Source: Scenedesmus sp. ARA3 (Eukaryota; Chlorophyta; Chlorophyceae; Sphaeropleales; Scenedesmaceae). Taken from it: a stretch of DNA of 64,000 nucleotides. Position 1 is the first letter of the stretch. Every line of letters starts with the position of its first letter. The stretch spans positions 49,598-113,597 of the forward strand of contig RWJK01001686.1 of assembly GCA_004335835.1 (NCBI GenBank), written 5' to 3'. The notes beneath the pieces were generated by a model. The model was not told the DNA's origin, made no database searches, and saw only the letters and a list, made by a program, of their open reading frames with translations. A program made the position numbers and the translations under genes. This document shows, one piece after another, positions 11,601 through 22,624 of this stretch.

Positions 11601-13267
11601 AGGTGGGTGTGAGGGCGTGTGCTGTTGTGTACACTGTTATGTGCAGTACAGTAGGTTGGTGGCTTCACGCTACAGGGTGTAATGGTGCGAAGCAGGTTTT
11701 TGATTGGCCCTGCCGTGTAATGCTGTGCACACTGTTAGTGGGTGTGCTGCTTTGCGTGTCGTGAGTGAGTCTGGGTTTAGATGGTGGCGGTTGTACTGGC
11801 AGCAGGCTGCCTAGTGTTAGACCCTCAGATTGCTGCAGCCCTGGCAGCCTGGCTGCCGTGCTTGCTGGTAAGGAAACAGGCGCCGTTACAAATATGTATC
11901 AGGATGCTGTGACGTTGGCCCGCATGTTGTTTACAACCTGCCCTGGCTGGGGTTTGCAGGAGCGCTGCCGGCGGTTAAAGCAGTCACTGCAAGCAGCAAA
12001 AGCAGATGCAGCAGCAGCCACCGACGCCGCATCTGCTGCGCAGGAGCAGAGCCAGCAGCTGCAGCAGCAGCTGCAGCAGTCGCAGCAGCTGGTGCGGCAG
12101 CTGGAAGCAGACCTGCTAGCTATGAGCTGCGCCGGCAGCAGCAATGGGATAGCAGCAGGCAAGCAGCAGCCAGCTGCTGCTGCTGCTGCTGCTGCTGCAG
12201 GCAGTGCCGGTGGTACGGGGGAGCAGCTGGGGTCCTCTGCATTGCTAGTTGATGCTGAGCTACTGCGGCTCGTCTCCAGCAGTGGAGCTGCTGACGGCAG
12301 CAGCGACACGCCAACAGCAGCAGCAGCAGCAGCAGCAGTGGATGAGGCAGGGGCAGGGGCGCTGCTGGCAGCAGTTGCGGGTCAGCGTGATAGGTTCAGG
12401 GTGCGGTTACAGCAGCTGGAAAGCGAACAAGAGGGTTCAAAAGAGCAGCTGCAGCAGGCGCAGGCGCAGATTGAGACGCTGAAGCAGGACAATGTAGCGC
12501 TGATTGAGAAGATCAGGTTTCTGGAGCGATACAAGCAGCAGCAGAGCGCGGCGGCGGCAGCAGCAGCTGCAGGCGGCGGCAGCGGGGCATCACAAAGTGT
12601 CACTGTTATTCGAGTTGATGGTGCAGGATGTGTGGTCCAAGGCCCAGAGGGGTATGGCTATGGCGATGCTGCTGCAAGCAGCAAAGGCAGCAGGAGTGGC
12701 AAGCAGAAACGGCGGCAGGCTGGTTGCTTTGGCATGATGGGAGCTGCTGGTGCTGCAGTTGCAGCAGAGGATTGCAGCAGCAGCAGCAGTGTGCTAGGCG
12801 CTCCGGAGGCTCGATACCTGAAGGAGTATGAAGCCAAACTCAACCCGTTTGCTGAATTTCAAGCAAGCGAGAGCGAAGCTGCGCGGCGGGGGATGCGGCT
12901 GCATGATAAGGCCATGCTGGCTGCAGGAAAGCTGATTGCAGGCAGCCGGCTTGCGCGTGCAGGGCTTGCACTGTACTTCTTTTTGGTGCATGTGTTCCTC
13001 ATGGTGCTGATGTATCACGGCGCGAGCCCACACATGACGCTGCAGCAGGCAGCAGTAGGTGCAGTCGGTACAGGTGCTGGTGCAGCTGCAGGTGGTGGGG
13101 TTGCTGTTGATGGGCTAGCAGCAGTGCGGCGAGCTGCAGCAGGTGCTGGTGTGGGTGCTGTAGGGGGCTCTGGGCCAGCGGCTGCAGGAGCAGCAGCAGC
13201 AGCGGGGGCTGCTGACGGAGGTGGTGGGGCATCTGGGCTGCGGCTGTTGCTGTGGGGCTTGGGTTGA
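8607..13267 (+). CDS. CASP: CASP-type golgin, C-terminally anchored Golgi coiled-coil protein
   Basis: CASP golgins are tail-anchored coiled-coil proteins of Golgi rims that tether vesicles. Exons: 8607-8772, 8972-9027, 9227-9398, 9662-9804, 9993-10085, 10348-10467, 10746-11003, 11372-11602, 11960-13267; they sum to 849 codons. An SWEDFDWL segment near residue 70 resembles the FWKDFDL start of plant CASP. A long Gln/Ala/Leu-rich coiled coil follows. The CASP C-terminal signature is clear: QRDRFRVRLQQLE, then KQDNVALIEKIRFLERY, RYLKEYEAKLNPFAEF, and the single membrane span of about 20 residues starting near LALYFFLVHVFLM. Unlike usual CASP proteins, an Ala/Gly-rich tail of about 80 residues follows the span. 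The intron after exon 7 needs a GC donor (GAG|GCGAGT) to keep frame. Family call is firm; middle exons are inferred. Confidence 0.85.
11207..11250 (+). repeat. Intronic copy of CASP exon 8 5' end with acceptor
   Basis: ACAG|GTGGGGCTGCTGGCAAGCAAGC resembles the exon 8 start at 11368-11405; it is upstream of the intact exon, which begins at 11372. Confidence 0.75.
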
Positions 13268-13914
13268 TTTGCTAGCTGGTTGTTGCTGGCTCGTTGATCA
13301 CGGGATGGTTATACTGACCTGTGTCGTGCAACAGCTCTATGTTGGCTTGTTGCCAATGCCGGCTCAATAACTGAACCGGGTGGTGTTGTCGTCCTGTAAC
13401 ATCCAACAACCGAAGATGTGACTAGGGGGGTATAGTATGGTGAGCCAGCTGGCAGTGGGGCCTGACAGGGCTCTGGTGGTGGTGACCAGCTGTCCATCGG
13501 ACAGCTCGGCGCTGATCCTGACGTTCCTGTGTTCAACCATGATCAGAAAAGAATGATCAGACGGCAAGCATGCAATTCGGCGCAGCCGCTGCACCAGGCT
13601 AAGGACGGCCCTGTACAAACAGGCTGTCGGGGACAACAGGTGTGCAGTTGCCACCGACGGCATCCTGTAGCTTGGACCCATGCTGTGCCGTTCAAAACTT
13701 ATAGAGTGACAATTAATAACAAAACTTGAGGGCGATGGTAAAAGTGGCAGATGATCGCGTACACCGATCTTTAGTAATCACGTCTGGGGCTTGGGTAATG
13801 TCGCACCGGCAGACCTAGTACATATAGACCGTGATCGTTACGGCTTATTGTCTTGCACAGTTGCACCAAGCGTAAGGTTGCACAAGCAGGCTCGCTCCAC
13901 AGTAGAAGTCCACC
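13268..13914. other. CASP to P450 intergenic region
   Basis: No gene recognised. A TGTAA at 13395-13399 is a candidate CASP poly(A) signal. The rest is presumed 3' UTR and P450 promoter. Confidence 0.45.
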
Positions 13915-16900
13915 ATGCTGCTGCACCAGCACCGACATGTGGGCGTTTCGCACAGAAGTTGCTCGCAAGCGGCCTCCATACCACTTCACACAGCTCCTCG
14001 CAACTTTCATGGCGTCTCCAGGCCGCAAGTCGCAGCGAATGCCCCGTGTCTGGGCAACAACAGTAGCAGCCTGAGGGCAGCAGCACAGGAGTCAGGGGCT
14101 GCAGCAGCTCCCCAGTCTGCCTGTCCCTTTGCAGGAACAGCTTTGAATCCTTCTGCAGCTGCCACGTCAGCACCACCAACAGACCTCAGCGGCCCAGGAT
14201 GGAAGGTGCTGCCAAACGGCAATGTGGACAACCTGCCACTGGCGCAAGGGAATTTCTCATGGCTGCCTATCATTGGGGAGTATGGCGAGCTTGAAAGCAG
14301 CGGAGGTGGTGCCTTTATGCTGGAGCGCTTCAAGTGAGTGTGTTTTTGTCTCTGCCAGTGTTGCCAGTGTTTTGTCACTGGAGTCACGCAGCAGCTGCAG
14401 TTCTGGCAGGGCTGCACGCTGCACAGCGGTCAGAAGCCGGGGAGACGGCGCCTTTGGATTGGAGCGCTTTGAGTGAGCTGTCGTATTAGGCTGATGATTA
14501 TGCTGCCAGGAAGCTGGTTAAGTAATCAGCTGCCAGGCAGCAAGCTAGCTTCTAGGCCGCCGCGCAGCAGGCGATGGGAGTTGTGTGAGCAGCGGCACGA
14601 GTGACAGTTGCTATCAGAGCATCCGCTGCACACATTTGTGAACTGCTGCTTTGCGCCAGCTTGTGGCGGCGTGCCTCAATGCCTGGGCGCACAGCAGATG
14701 CTCAGTCACATTGATTGGACGTAAAAGCCCTTGCAGCCTGCACAACTGCTGCTCGGCTGCTGGGCTGCTTGCAGGAAGTTTGGTCCTGTTCTCACCTACC
14801 AGCTGGGCAGCTACGAGATGACCACAGCTCATGCCAACCTGCACTTTCGCCTGAAAGCGTGCTGCTGATATGCTTGCAGGAAGTTTGGTCCTGTTCTCAC
14901 CTTCAAGCTGGGCAGCTACGAGACGACCACAGCTCATGCCGACCTGCACTTCCGCCTGAAAGTGTGCTGCTGATATGCTTGCAGGAAGTTTGGGCCTGTG
15001 TTCACCTTCAAGCTGGGCAGCTATCAGACTGCATCAAGTCATGCAGCCTGCACCACCGTATCAAGTGTCTCTGACTGGCGCTTGATGTTGTGGTGCTGCG
15101 TGCTGCTGTGCTGCTTGCAGGAAGTTTGGGCCTGTGTTCACCTTCAAGCTGGGCAGCTATGAGATGACCACAGTGGTGGACTATGAGGCTGTGCGCAGCC
15201 TGCTGCAGCTAGGCGACAGCAAGGTGGGGCGCTGGCAGTAGTTGGGTCGCTGGTTTGGCTACTATTTGCAGGCACTGCACTTGCAGTAGCTTGTTGTTAA
15301 GCTGCTACTTGCGTGGGCTGCACTTGTACCAGGTCCCGGCGGATTTCCGGCGTGCTATCAGCAACGGCGGCAGCAGCAGCTGTTGGCATGAGCGGCATTC
15401 ACGCCAGCAGCAGCAGTTTGTGCACTGCCAGGAACACCGGCTCGCCTGCGTAAAGCCATTGCTGCCATGGCATCTCAATCGTGCAGGTCATGACAGGCTG
15501 GAACCCACCCGCGCTGTATGCCATGCTGGGAGAGGGCACCAAGCGCAACCTGGAGGACCCCGCTGCTCGCGCCATCAGCCGCAAGCTCATGGCACCAGGC
15601 TTTTCAAAAGAGGCGCTGCGCGGCTACTTGCGCAAGGTAACAACTTGTTGTATGTTTTGTATCATGTGATGTAACATAGAGTATTGATTGGAGGACCCCG
15701 CTGCTCGCGCCATCAGCCGCAAGCTCATGGCCCCTGAGTTTTCACAGGAGGCGCTGCGCGGCTACCTGCGCAAGGTGACAACTCATAACATGGTATGACA
15801 TTACTGTAGCTTGCCATGTAACCTATGATGTATGTAATGCAGTGTGTCACATAGAGTGACAGGTGAGGCTGCAGAGCTGCGACTCCTCGTGGTGATGAAT
15901 GACCTCGCACACTCCAACTTGCCCCTGCTGGCAAAGGACAGTGACTGGCTGTAACCGTGTTTGTGCTGCTGCCTCTGCTGCTGCTGCTGCTGCTGCTGCC
16001 AGATCGAGGCCATCTGTGTCAAGCAGCTGGAGGCCTGGGCTGCTGCTGGCAAGGCGGTGGACCTGCGCGCTGAGGGCAAGGTGACGCAGCGACTTCATTG
16101 GATGCCGAGCTGTTGTGTGCAGGGTGTGCCGTGTCAGCATGCAAGCTATGCTGCAGCCTGAGCATGACATGAGCAGAGCGAGGCCACGTGTCTTGCCTCT
16201 CCTTCAGTTGATGAAGCGTGTGCACTGCTGCCCTTGTGTTTTGGTGTCCTGCAGGCGCTGTCCTTTGAATTCAGCACGCAGCTGTTGGTGAGTGACAGGG
16301 GCAGCTGACTTACAGTGCTGGATCGGCAGGCTGCAGTGCAGCATGCAGCATCCAGCAGCTGCATGCTTGACAGCGGTAGCAGCTGCGGTATCAGCAGCAA
16401 CCGTGTGTAATTCTTTTGCACCCTATGCATGTGACAGCTGTTGCGCGGCATACAGCGCGCTGATAACGTCATGCGTAGCCTGCACCCTCGCACATGCAGC
16501 AGGGTCGTGCCATTGCTGACTAGTGCTCACCCTGAACCCTCGCCATCCATTTGAGCTTTAGGCAAGCTTTGGTCAAACTGTGGTCAACCCTGGTCAATGT
16601 TTTTCAGGTTGACTTTGACGTGCCTGATGAGGAGAAGGCGGCCATCAAGACCAAGCTGGACCTGCTGTTCCAGGGCATGTTTGCGCCACCCATCCAGCTG
16701 CCCGGGACCAGGTTCGCTGCTGTGCATCCCGCTTGCGTGCTTTGTTTGTTTTTTTGTACTTGGCTGAAAACCTATCATACTGCTGCATTAATGTAATGTA
16801 CAATGATTTAACGGTGCTGCTGCTGTTGCTGCTGCTGCTGCTCTGCTGCTCCTCAGGTTTTCCAAGGGCCTGGCAGCCAAGCCTGAGCTGCAGCAGGACC

Positions 16901-17603
16901 AACAATGCAGACGCTTGCTGCCGTACATGGCTTGTACAGTTGTTGTTGCTGCTGATGCTCTGCTCTGCCGCAGGTTCTCCAGGGACCTTGCAGCTAAGGC
17001 TGAGCTGCAGCAGGACATCAACATTGTGGGCTACTGCTGCTGTACATTGTCATCACTCTGCTGCTGCTGCTGCTGCTGCTTTGCTGCACCGCAGGTTCTC
17101 CAAGGGCCTGGCAGCCAGGCTGAGCTGCAACGGAAGCCGACAACGTAGACATTTGCTGCCTGGCATGGCTTTTACACCTGCTGCTGCTGCTACTGCTGTG
17201 GGTACCGCAGGTTCTCCAAGGGCCTTGCCGCCAAGGCTGAGCTGCAGCAGGACATCATGCGCATCATCAAGGCTGGCCAGGCGCGGCGCCAGCAGCAGCA
17301 GCAGGATGGCGAGCAGAGCAGCGTGTTCCAGTACATCCTGGAAGCGCGGCGGCAGACACAAAGCACGGTGCGGTGGTGTTGTATGATGAGTATGTGGTGT
17401 TGGTGTTGCTCGTCTGACGAGTTGGTTGCGAACGTTGGTTGGTTGCAGCCGCATGTAGTTGAAGTGTGTATCTATTTCCAGGGAGTGTGTGATTGTCGTT
17501 TGTGTCGCTGCTTCTGCCAGAGGTGCTTGCTGGCTCGTTTACTATGCAAGTCTGCATGCATCGGGCTCATTGAAGACGGAGGGTACTAACAGTACCCTGA
17601 TCG

Positions 17604-17695
<92 letters not shown>

Positions 17696-19212
17696 AAACT
17701 CACAGGACGGCACCCTGAGCGAGCAGCAGATGGCTGATGCCGGCATCGGGCTCATCATCGCAGGCAATGACACCAGCGGCCTGGGCATCAGTGCACTGCT
17801 GGCCATACTGCCGCTGTTCCCAGGCGTGATGGAGAAGCTGAGAAAGGAGCAGCAGGAGGTGGGTGGAAACCTTGATGATATTGGATGTGTGGGCTGTGTT
17901 TAACTTTACATGAGTGCAGGGTTGTGCTGCTGGCTGTACTGCCACTGTTGCCGGCGTGATGGGTTTGCAGAGTTTCTAGAAAGCGATGCTTTTTGCATAT
18001 GTGGGGTGTGAACAAGACACCAGCGGCCTGGGCATCAGCGCGCTGCTGGCCATACTGCCGCTGTTCCCCAGGGTGATGGATCGGCTGCGGCAGGAGCAGC
18101 AGGAGGTGGGTGGTTGCAGGTCGCTGCTTATGTAGAAGGTCTTATGATAGGCATGCATGCTGTGCTAGCTTTGCAAGGCTGCAGGCAGCTGCAGGAAGTT
18201 AGATACCTGGTGAACTTTTGCTGTACATGACTCCGCCAAAAAAAACGCTACAGGAGCCAGGGTAAAATGGGTATATTGGTTTGTAGGTACCTGACAACGC
18301 TGCTGCTGCTGCTGCTGCTGCTGCTGCAGGTGATCGCTAAGTATGGGCCGGACCTGAGCATCAACGTGCTCGACGCCATGCCCTACGCTGATGCCGTGGT
18401 GCGGGAGGTGCTGCGTGTGGCGCCTCCCTCAGCACAGGTGACTCGTCAGACCCTGGTCGACATGGAGGTGAGGGGGATAGCAGCTGTGTTCGGGGTTACT
18501 GTTCAGCAGTGATGCTGGTTCATCAATGCAGAGTAAGTTGACTGCCAGTAAGTGTGTACTGCCTGCTCCTCCTGTTCCCATCCACATATCAATTTTTAGA
18601 CACTGCTCCCGGCCCTGCTGTTGCCGTTGCTGCTGACACCTGCGCCCCGCCTGCCCAACAACAGCTCACTAGATCCTGCTGTGTGACAATGGCCTTGCCG
18701 GTGCTTCTGATTTTCCCTGCTTTCCCTCTCCTTTCCTGCACCCTCACCAGGTCCTGGGCAAGTTTGTGCCCAAGGGCTCCCGGCTGCTACTGTCCACCCT
18801 GATGGGCCAGGTCTTAACAGACCCAAAGCTAAACCCCAGCCTCGGCTCGGAGCAGCTGCAAACCCTAGACCGCACCTGGTATACCATCGACGCCAAAACC
18901 CTGAAGCAGGACTTCAAGCCGGAGCGCTGGCTGGTGCAGCAGCAGCAGCAGCAAGACGGCAGCAGCAGCAGCAGCAGCAACAGGCCGTCGCAGCTGCTTA
19001 CATTTTCAGTGGGTCCGCATGTGTGCCTGGGCCTCTCTTTGTTTATGCATGAGGCCAAGGTGCTGCTGGCGCTGCTGGCAAGGGGCTACAGCTTGGATGC
19101 ATTGAATGGCGAGGATGTGCTGCTGAGTGCGACAGTGGTCACGCAGCTCAAGAGCAACACGCAGGTCAGGTTTGGCAAGGTGCAGCAGGAGACGCCAGTG
19201 GCTGCGCGTTAG
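13915..19212 (+). CDS. Cytochrome P450, CYP85-clan (CYP120/CYP26-like)
   Basis: A heme-thiolate monooxygenase. Exons supported by frame: 13915-14333, 15121-15223, one starting at 15333 with unclear donor, 15487-15636, 16003-16080, 16255-16287, 16608-16711, 17211-17367, 17706-17858, 18330-18467 and 18751-19212; the protein is about 600 aa. All P450 hallmarks are visible: the N-terminal LPIIGEYGEL, KKFGPVFTFKLGS, the I-helix oxygen-binding AGNDTSG, the K-helix EVLR (ExxR), FKPERW, and the heme loop FSVGPHVCLG with the cysteine ligand. The FGPVFxxxLGS and PGFSKEALRGYL context is closest to CYP120/CYP26 of the CYP85 clan, so a hydrophobic isoprenoid or sterol-like substrate is possible, but this is inference. 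The Ser/Ala/Asn-rich N-terminus lacks a clear membrane anchor and may be a transit peptide. Introns carry arrays of exon-end copies. The start codon is the weakest part of the model. Confidence 0.85.
14448..14477 (+). repeat. Intronic copy of P450 exon 1 3' end with donor
   Basis: GGCGCCTTTGGATTGGAGCG then TGAGTGAGC mirrors the end of exon 1 at 14309-14338. Confidence 0.75.
14769..15055 (+). repeat. Three tandem copies of P450 exon 2 5' end with acceptors
   Basis: Copies begin near 14769, 14871 and 14977, each reading TTGCAG|GAAGTTTGG and continuing for about 50-60 bases of exon sequence before diverging. The period is about 105 bp. The intact fourth unit is exon 2 at 15121, the only one continuing to a donor in the P450 frame. 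Confidence 0.93.
15689..15780 (+). repeat. Intronic copy of P450 exon 4 3' end with donor
   Basis: A near-identical repeat of 15550-15640, including GCGCAAG|GT. Confidence 0.9.
16855..17140 (+). repeat. Three copies of P450 exon 8 5' end with acceptors
   Basis: Copies at about 16855, 16973 and 17093 read CAG|GTTYTCCARGGNCCT and continue through GAGCTGCA before diverging. The intact exon is at 17211. CTG-rich tracts separate the copies. Confidence 0.92.
17604..17695 (+). repeat. (TGC)n tract before P450 exon 9 acceptor
   Basis: About 30 uninterrupted TGC triplets end ten bases before the acceptor of exon 9 (17706). Confidence 0.95.
18013..18110 (+). repeat. Intronic copy of P450 exon 9 3' end with donor
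   Basis: Repeats 17769-17864, including the encoded DTSGLGISALLAILPLFP and the CAGGAG|GTGGGTGG junction. A second, out-of-place coding copy of part of the I-helix therefore exists in the intron. Confidence 0.92.
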
Positions 19213-19302
19213 AGGATGTAGGGATGTAGGGATGCTGTGCTAGAGGATGCAGGGATGTAGGGATGCTGTGCTAGAGGATGCAGGGATGTAGGGATGCTGT
19301 GC
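19210..19302 (+). repeat. 3 x 31-bp minisatellite starting at the P450 stop codon
   Basis: Units begin at 19210, 19241 and 19272. The first three bases of unit 1 are the TAG stop of the P450 gene, so each unit carries its own TAG. Only one base separates unit 1 from units 2 and 3. Confidence 0.93.
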
Positions 19303-19454
19303 TGCTATATGGCACTGTTTGGTGTGCTGCTCCTCATGCAGCTTGCCGTGGCTTGGCAAGTTTTGGCAAGGTTTGCTTTGTGTGCAGCTTGACACGGGTA
19401 CGGGTGAGAGCGATACTGCAGCACTGGTTGACTGCCGCTGACTGCTTGTTGTCG

Positions 19455-19598
19455 GAGGGGCTACAGCTTAGGACGCATGTAATGGCAAGGATGTGCTGCT
19501 TAGTGCGACGTTGGTCATGCAGCACAAACAGCAAGATGCAGGTCAGGTTCAGCCGGGTGCAGCGGGATGCGCCTCCCGCGCCTGTGGCCGCTTGCTGA
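19455..19598 (+). pseudogene. Degenerate second copy of the P450 3' coding end
   Basis: Reads like the last 45 codons of the P450 gene (19080-19212): GGGGCTACAGCTT, GGATGTGCTGCT, AGTGCGACG, then an ATGCAGGTCAGGTTC equivalent and a terminal PVAAC-stop like PVAAR-stop. It has substitutions, indels and frameshifts. A TGTAA at 19478-19482 lies within it and may serve the P450 transcript. Confidence 0.8.
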
Positions 19599-19599
19599 G

Positions 19600-21209
19600 A
19601 GTCTGGAGGGCTGTTGGCTGTTTAACACTTTGCTGCTGGGATGTTTTGATCTGTTCGCCTGTTGTGCAGCTTGACACGGCTCAGTTGACAAGATTCACCC
19701 GTGCAAGGTGTGTTGCAGCCGGATGGTTAGCTGCAGCTGGTGCTTGTCTTTGTACGTACTTGGCATTGAAGTACTTGCCGTACGAAAGCGAATTCATGCA
19801 CCGCGTGGCTGAGACGCTCTATTCTTGCCTTGCATGTCACCTTCCAAACAAAAGCTGCACTAATTATACCCTGCCATGCCTGAATATGTTTGGTGCTGGT
19901 GCATGGGTGCTCTTACATGAAATGCCTATTTTGGCATTTGTTGATCAGCTGGTTAGTCTCTCGCCAGCTGACAAGGCAGCCCAAAGTGTTGCATGGATTG
20001 CTATCTTTTGCAGCGTCGATAGCTATGGGATTTGTATCAGGCTGCAGCAGGATGGGTGTTCAGCCAGGTCGTTTCCACCATGTCCATCCTTAGCAGCTGT
20101 TATGGGGTGCACTGGCCATGGTATTTGGGTTTGGAAGAGTGCTCATGGTTTACAAGGTGACCATCACCTTCCACACACAGTGTGGTTTTGCATGTATCTC
20201 AACTGCTCCGCCAGCACCCTTGTGCATGCGCTGCGCTGTGTTTGTGCTCTCATGTGAGAGCACATGCTGCTATTTGTGGCGTATCTTGCTGATATGCCGA
20301 ATGGCATACATCAGACTTGCTTGTATGCTCAGCCTTGTTGCTGCACGTAAGTGCGCACGTGGTGCCCTGCTGCTTGCAGTGCCAGTGGTACTTCGTAGTA
20401 CACACTGTGGTGCCTTGCTGACAGTCACTTGTCGACAGTTGTTTGAGTTGTTACTCCCGACCACATGTTACTTTGTCTTTCATGATCTGTGTGCCTTGCC
20501 ATACAGCAGTGTTATGGCCATATACAGCATGTAAAAGACGAAATTATGGGGCACCTTGACTCCAACTGATTAATGTTGCATGTCCAATGTTGCAACCTCA
20601 ACCTGCAGATCTTGGCCGTTTTGAAAGCGCTGCCACCTTACTTAGGTCAGGAAGCATGCAGATTATCATCAGATATCTACGGATACATGCCTGGCAGTGT
20701 AGCATAGTGCGAGTCGCACTGGCACACCCGCCTGTCTGAACACTGCCAGTGCACGTGGCCCACCGTACGGTCGGTACTTGATGAGTCGACCGGTTGAGTC
20801 GCGAAGCAGCAGCACTTGCAGCCTCACTTTCAAAACAATCCAAGACCAAAACCCGTAATCCAGGCTCTATAAAACGCACACAGACCGTAACACGTCATCA
20901 GGGTGCATGAACCCCGCTTGTTTAGAGCATTTGAACGTGCAAAAGCTGAAGGCACATAGCACTGATGGAAACCTGCTGAGCAGCTTGAGATCGTTGTTTT
21001 TTATACCGTGTGAACTTTTGGATGCAGCGGTGCTGTGTAGGCGTACACTATTGACCTTGACTTTGAACACCCCGACAAACGTCAACTACACCCTGCATGG
21101 TGCACTTCTGATTTCTAGCCTGACATATTATGAAATATATGCACGCTTAAATTCCATTTCGTAATCCAAGATTCAAGTGGTGGCGGTAGACGACAAAAGT
21201 CAATCGGAG
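19600..21209. other. Gene-poor stretch
   Basis: T-rich sequence with few CAG tracts. One frame stays open to about 20257, but it shows no family motif and its codon use is unlike the genes around it. I see no gene here; long 3' UTR or intergenic DNA is likely. Confidence 0.45.
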
Positions 21210-22152
21210 ATGGAGAACAGCAGGCAACAGCCTGCCATCAGCAATAGGAAGCAGCAGCTCACAGCAGCCTTGAATTACCTTGAAGATCAACGAAGATCAG
21301 GAACACTTGTATATGGCAGCTTGCAGGACGCAGTAGATCGCTATAATGTCTCAAGGAAGACACTGCAGCGGCACTGGCGCACAGCAGGCAGTGGCGGCAT
21401 CAGGCTGGCTTTGCAGCAGCAGAAAGGCAACAGCAGGCAACAGCAGGCAACAGCCTGCAATCAGCAATAGGAAGCAGCAGCTCACAGCAGCGGTGAACCA
21501 CCTAGAGGAGCACCGCAGATCAGGATCAATTGCATGGGGCAGCTTGCAGGACGCAGCAGATCGCTATGGTGTCCCAAAGAAGGCACTGGAGAAGCATTGG
21601 CGCAAAGCAGGCAGTGGAGGGGTTAGGCTGGCTTTGCAGCAGCAGAAACAGCAGCATAAGCAGAAGCAGCAGCAGAAGCAAGCTGAGGCAGCAGCAGCTG
21701 AGAGTGCCATGGATGTTGATGAAGCCTGCGATCTGCGCCGCAGCAGCAGGGCCGCAAGTGTGCATGGCACTTATGGCGCCGCGCGGCGCCAGCAGCGCCT
21801 CAACCCTGCTGCTGTCGATGCTGCTGCAGCCCAGCAGCAGCGCAGCAGCAGCCCCTTCAGGACAGGATCAGCAGCAGCAGCAGCAGCAGCAGCAGCTGTG
21901 TCTGCTGACTATGATGCTGATGATGAAGCCGAGAGTGATGACAACAGGCCAGACAGCAGCAGCAGCAGCGACGATGAGACGGCACCTGTGACAGACCCCA
22001 TCATCCTTGCAAAACGAGCTGCAGCAGATGCCGAAATGGCAGCTGCTCATGCAGAGGCTGCAAGGCCTGGGGTGACAGTGGCCAGCCTGCTTGCTGTTGT
22101 GCACCAAGCAGCAGCAACACACATGCGGCAGCTGCCTGGGCGTGGGTCCTGA
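21210..22152 (+). pseudogene. Helix-turn-helix (Psq-like) ORF with internal frameshifting duplication
   Basis: Two tandem units 223 bp apart each encode NRKQQLTAA, then YGSLQDA or WGSLQDA, DRYxV and KxLxxHWRxAGSGG, a small HTH DNA-binding fold like those in transposase-derived proteins. Unit 1 is read in one frame from ATG 21210 and stops at 21468-21470. Unit 2 continues in the +1 frame to 22152, followed by acidic, Ser-rich and Ala-rich segments. The units meet at a repeated 10-bp motif, GGCAACAGCA. Because 223 is not a multiple of three, the duplication breaks the frame; one fewer 10-bp motif would restore it. It may be a recent pseudogene, a polymorphic allele, an assembly error, or an ORF with an unseen short intron. 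Function is unknown. Confidence 0.6.
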
Positions 22153-22530
22153 TGAGTCAGCGACGCATGCAGCAGCAGAGCAGACAACACAGCAAACACT
22201 ACCCTTGCAGCCACCAGTGGCTGCAAGATGATAACGTTCATACGCATTCTACTACTACTACTCAGATGCCAGAGACTGCAGAACGGACTGGCTTTGCAGC
22301 TGCGCACACAGCATGAGCATGCGCAGCAGCAGCAGCCAGCAGACGCGCCAGGAGCTGCCCGAGGCAAAGAAACCACCTGTGCTGCAACAGCAAGCACCCA
22401 GAGGACAAGCCGTTGCAGCCCGTGCAGCAGCTGGCGCACAGCCTTATGCAGCCCAGGCAAGCGCACAGTGCAGTTTCAAGCCCGTGCAGCTGGAGACCGC
22501 CATAAGGCAGCTGCCAAAGCAGCTGTGCGT

Positions 22531-22624
<94 letters not shown>

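Noticed and set aside
14769..15055. The P450 acceptor copies as genuine alternative or additional coding exons
   Set aside because: Each loses homology before a donor and soon meets stops or diverges; only the unit at 15121 continues in frame.
19493..20257. A 254-codon open frame downstream of the P450 gene
   Set aside because: It starts inside a decayed copy of the P450 end, has no family motif and no triplet-tract style typical of genes here; it is probably chance.
22534..22623. A poly-Ser/poly-Gln coding gene around the CAG tract
   Set aside because: All frames are open only because of the triplet repeat; the flanks show no gene.
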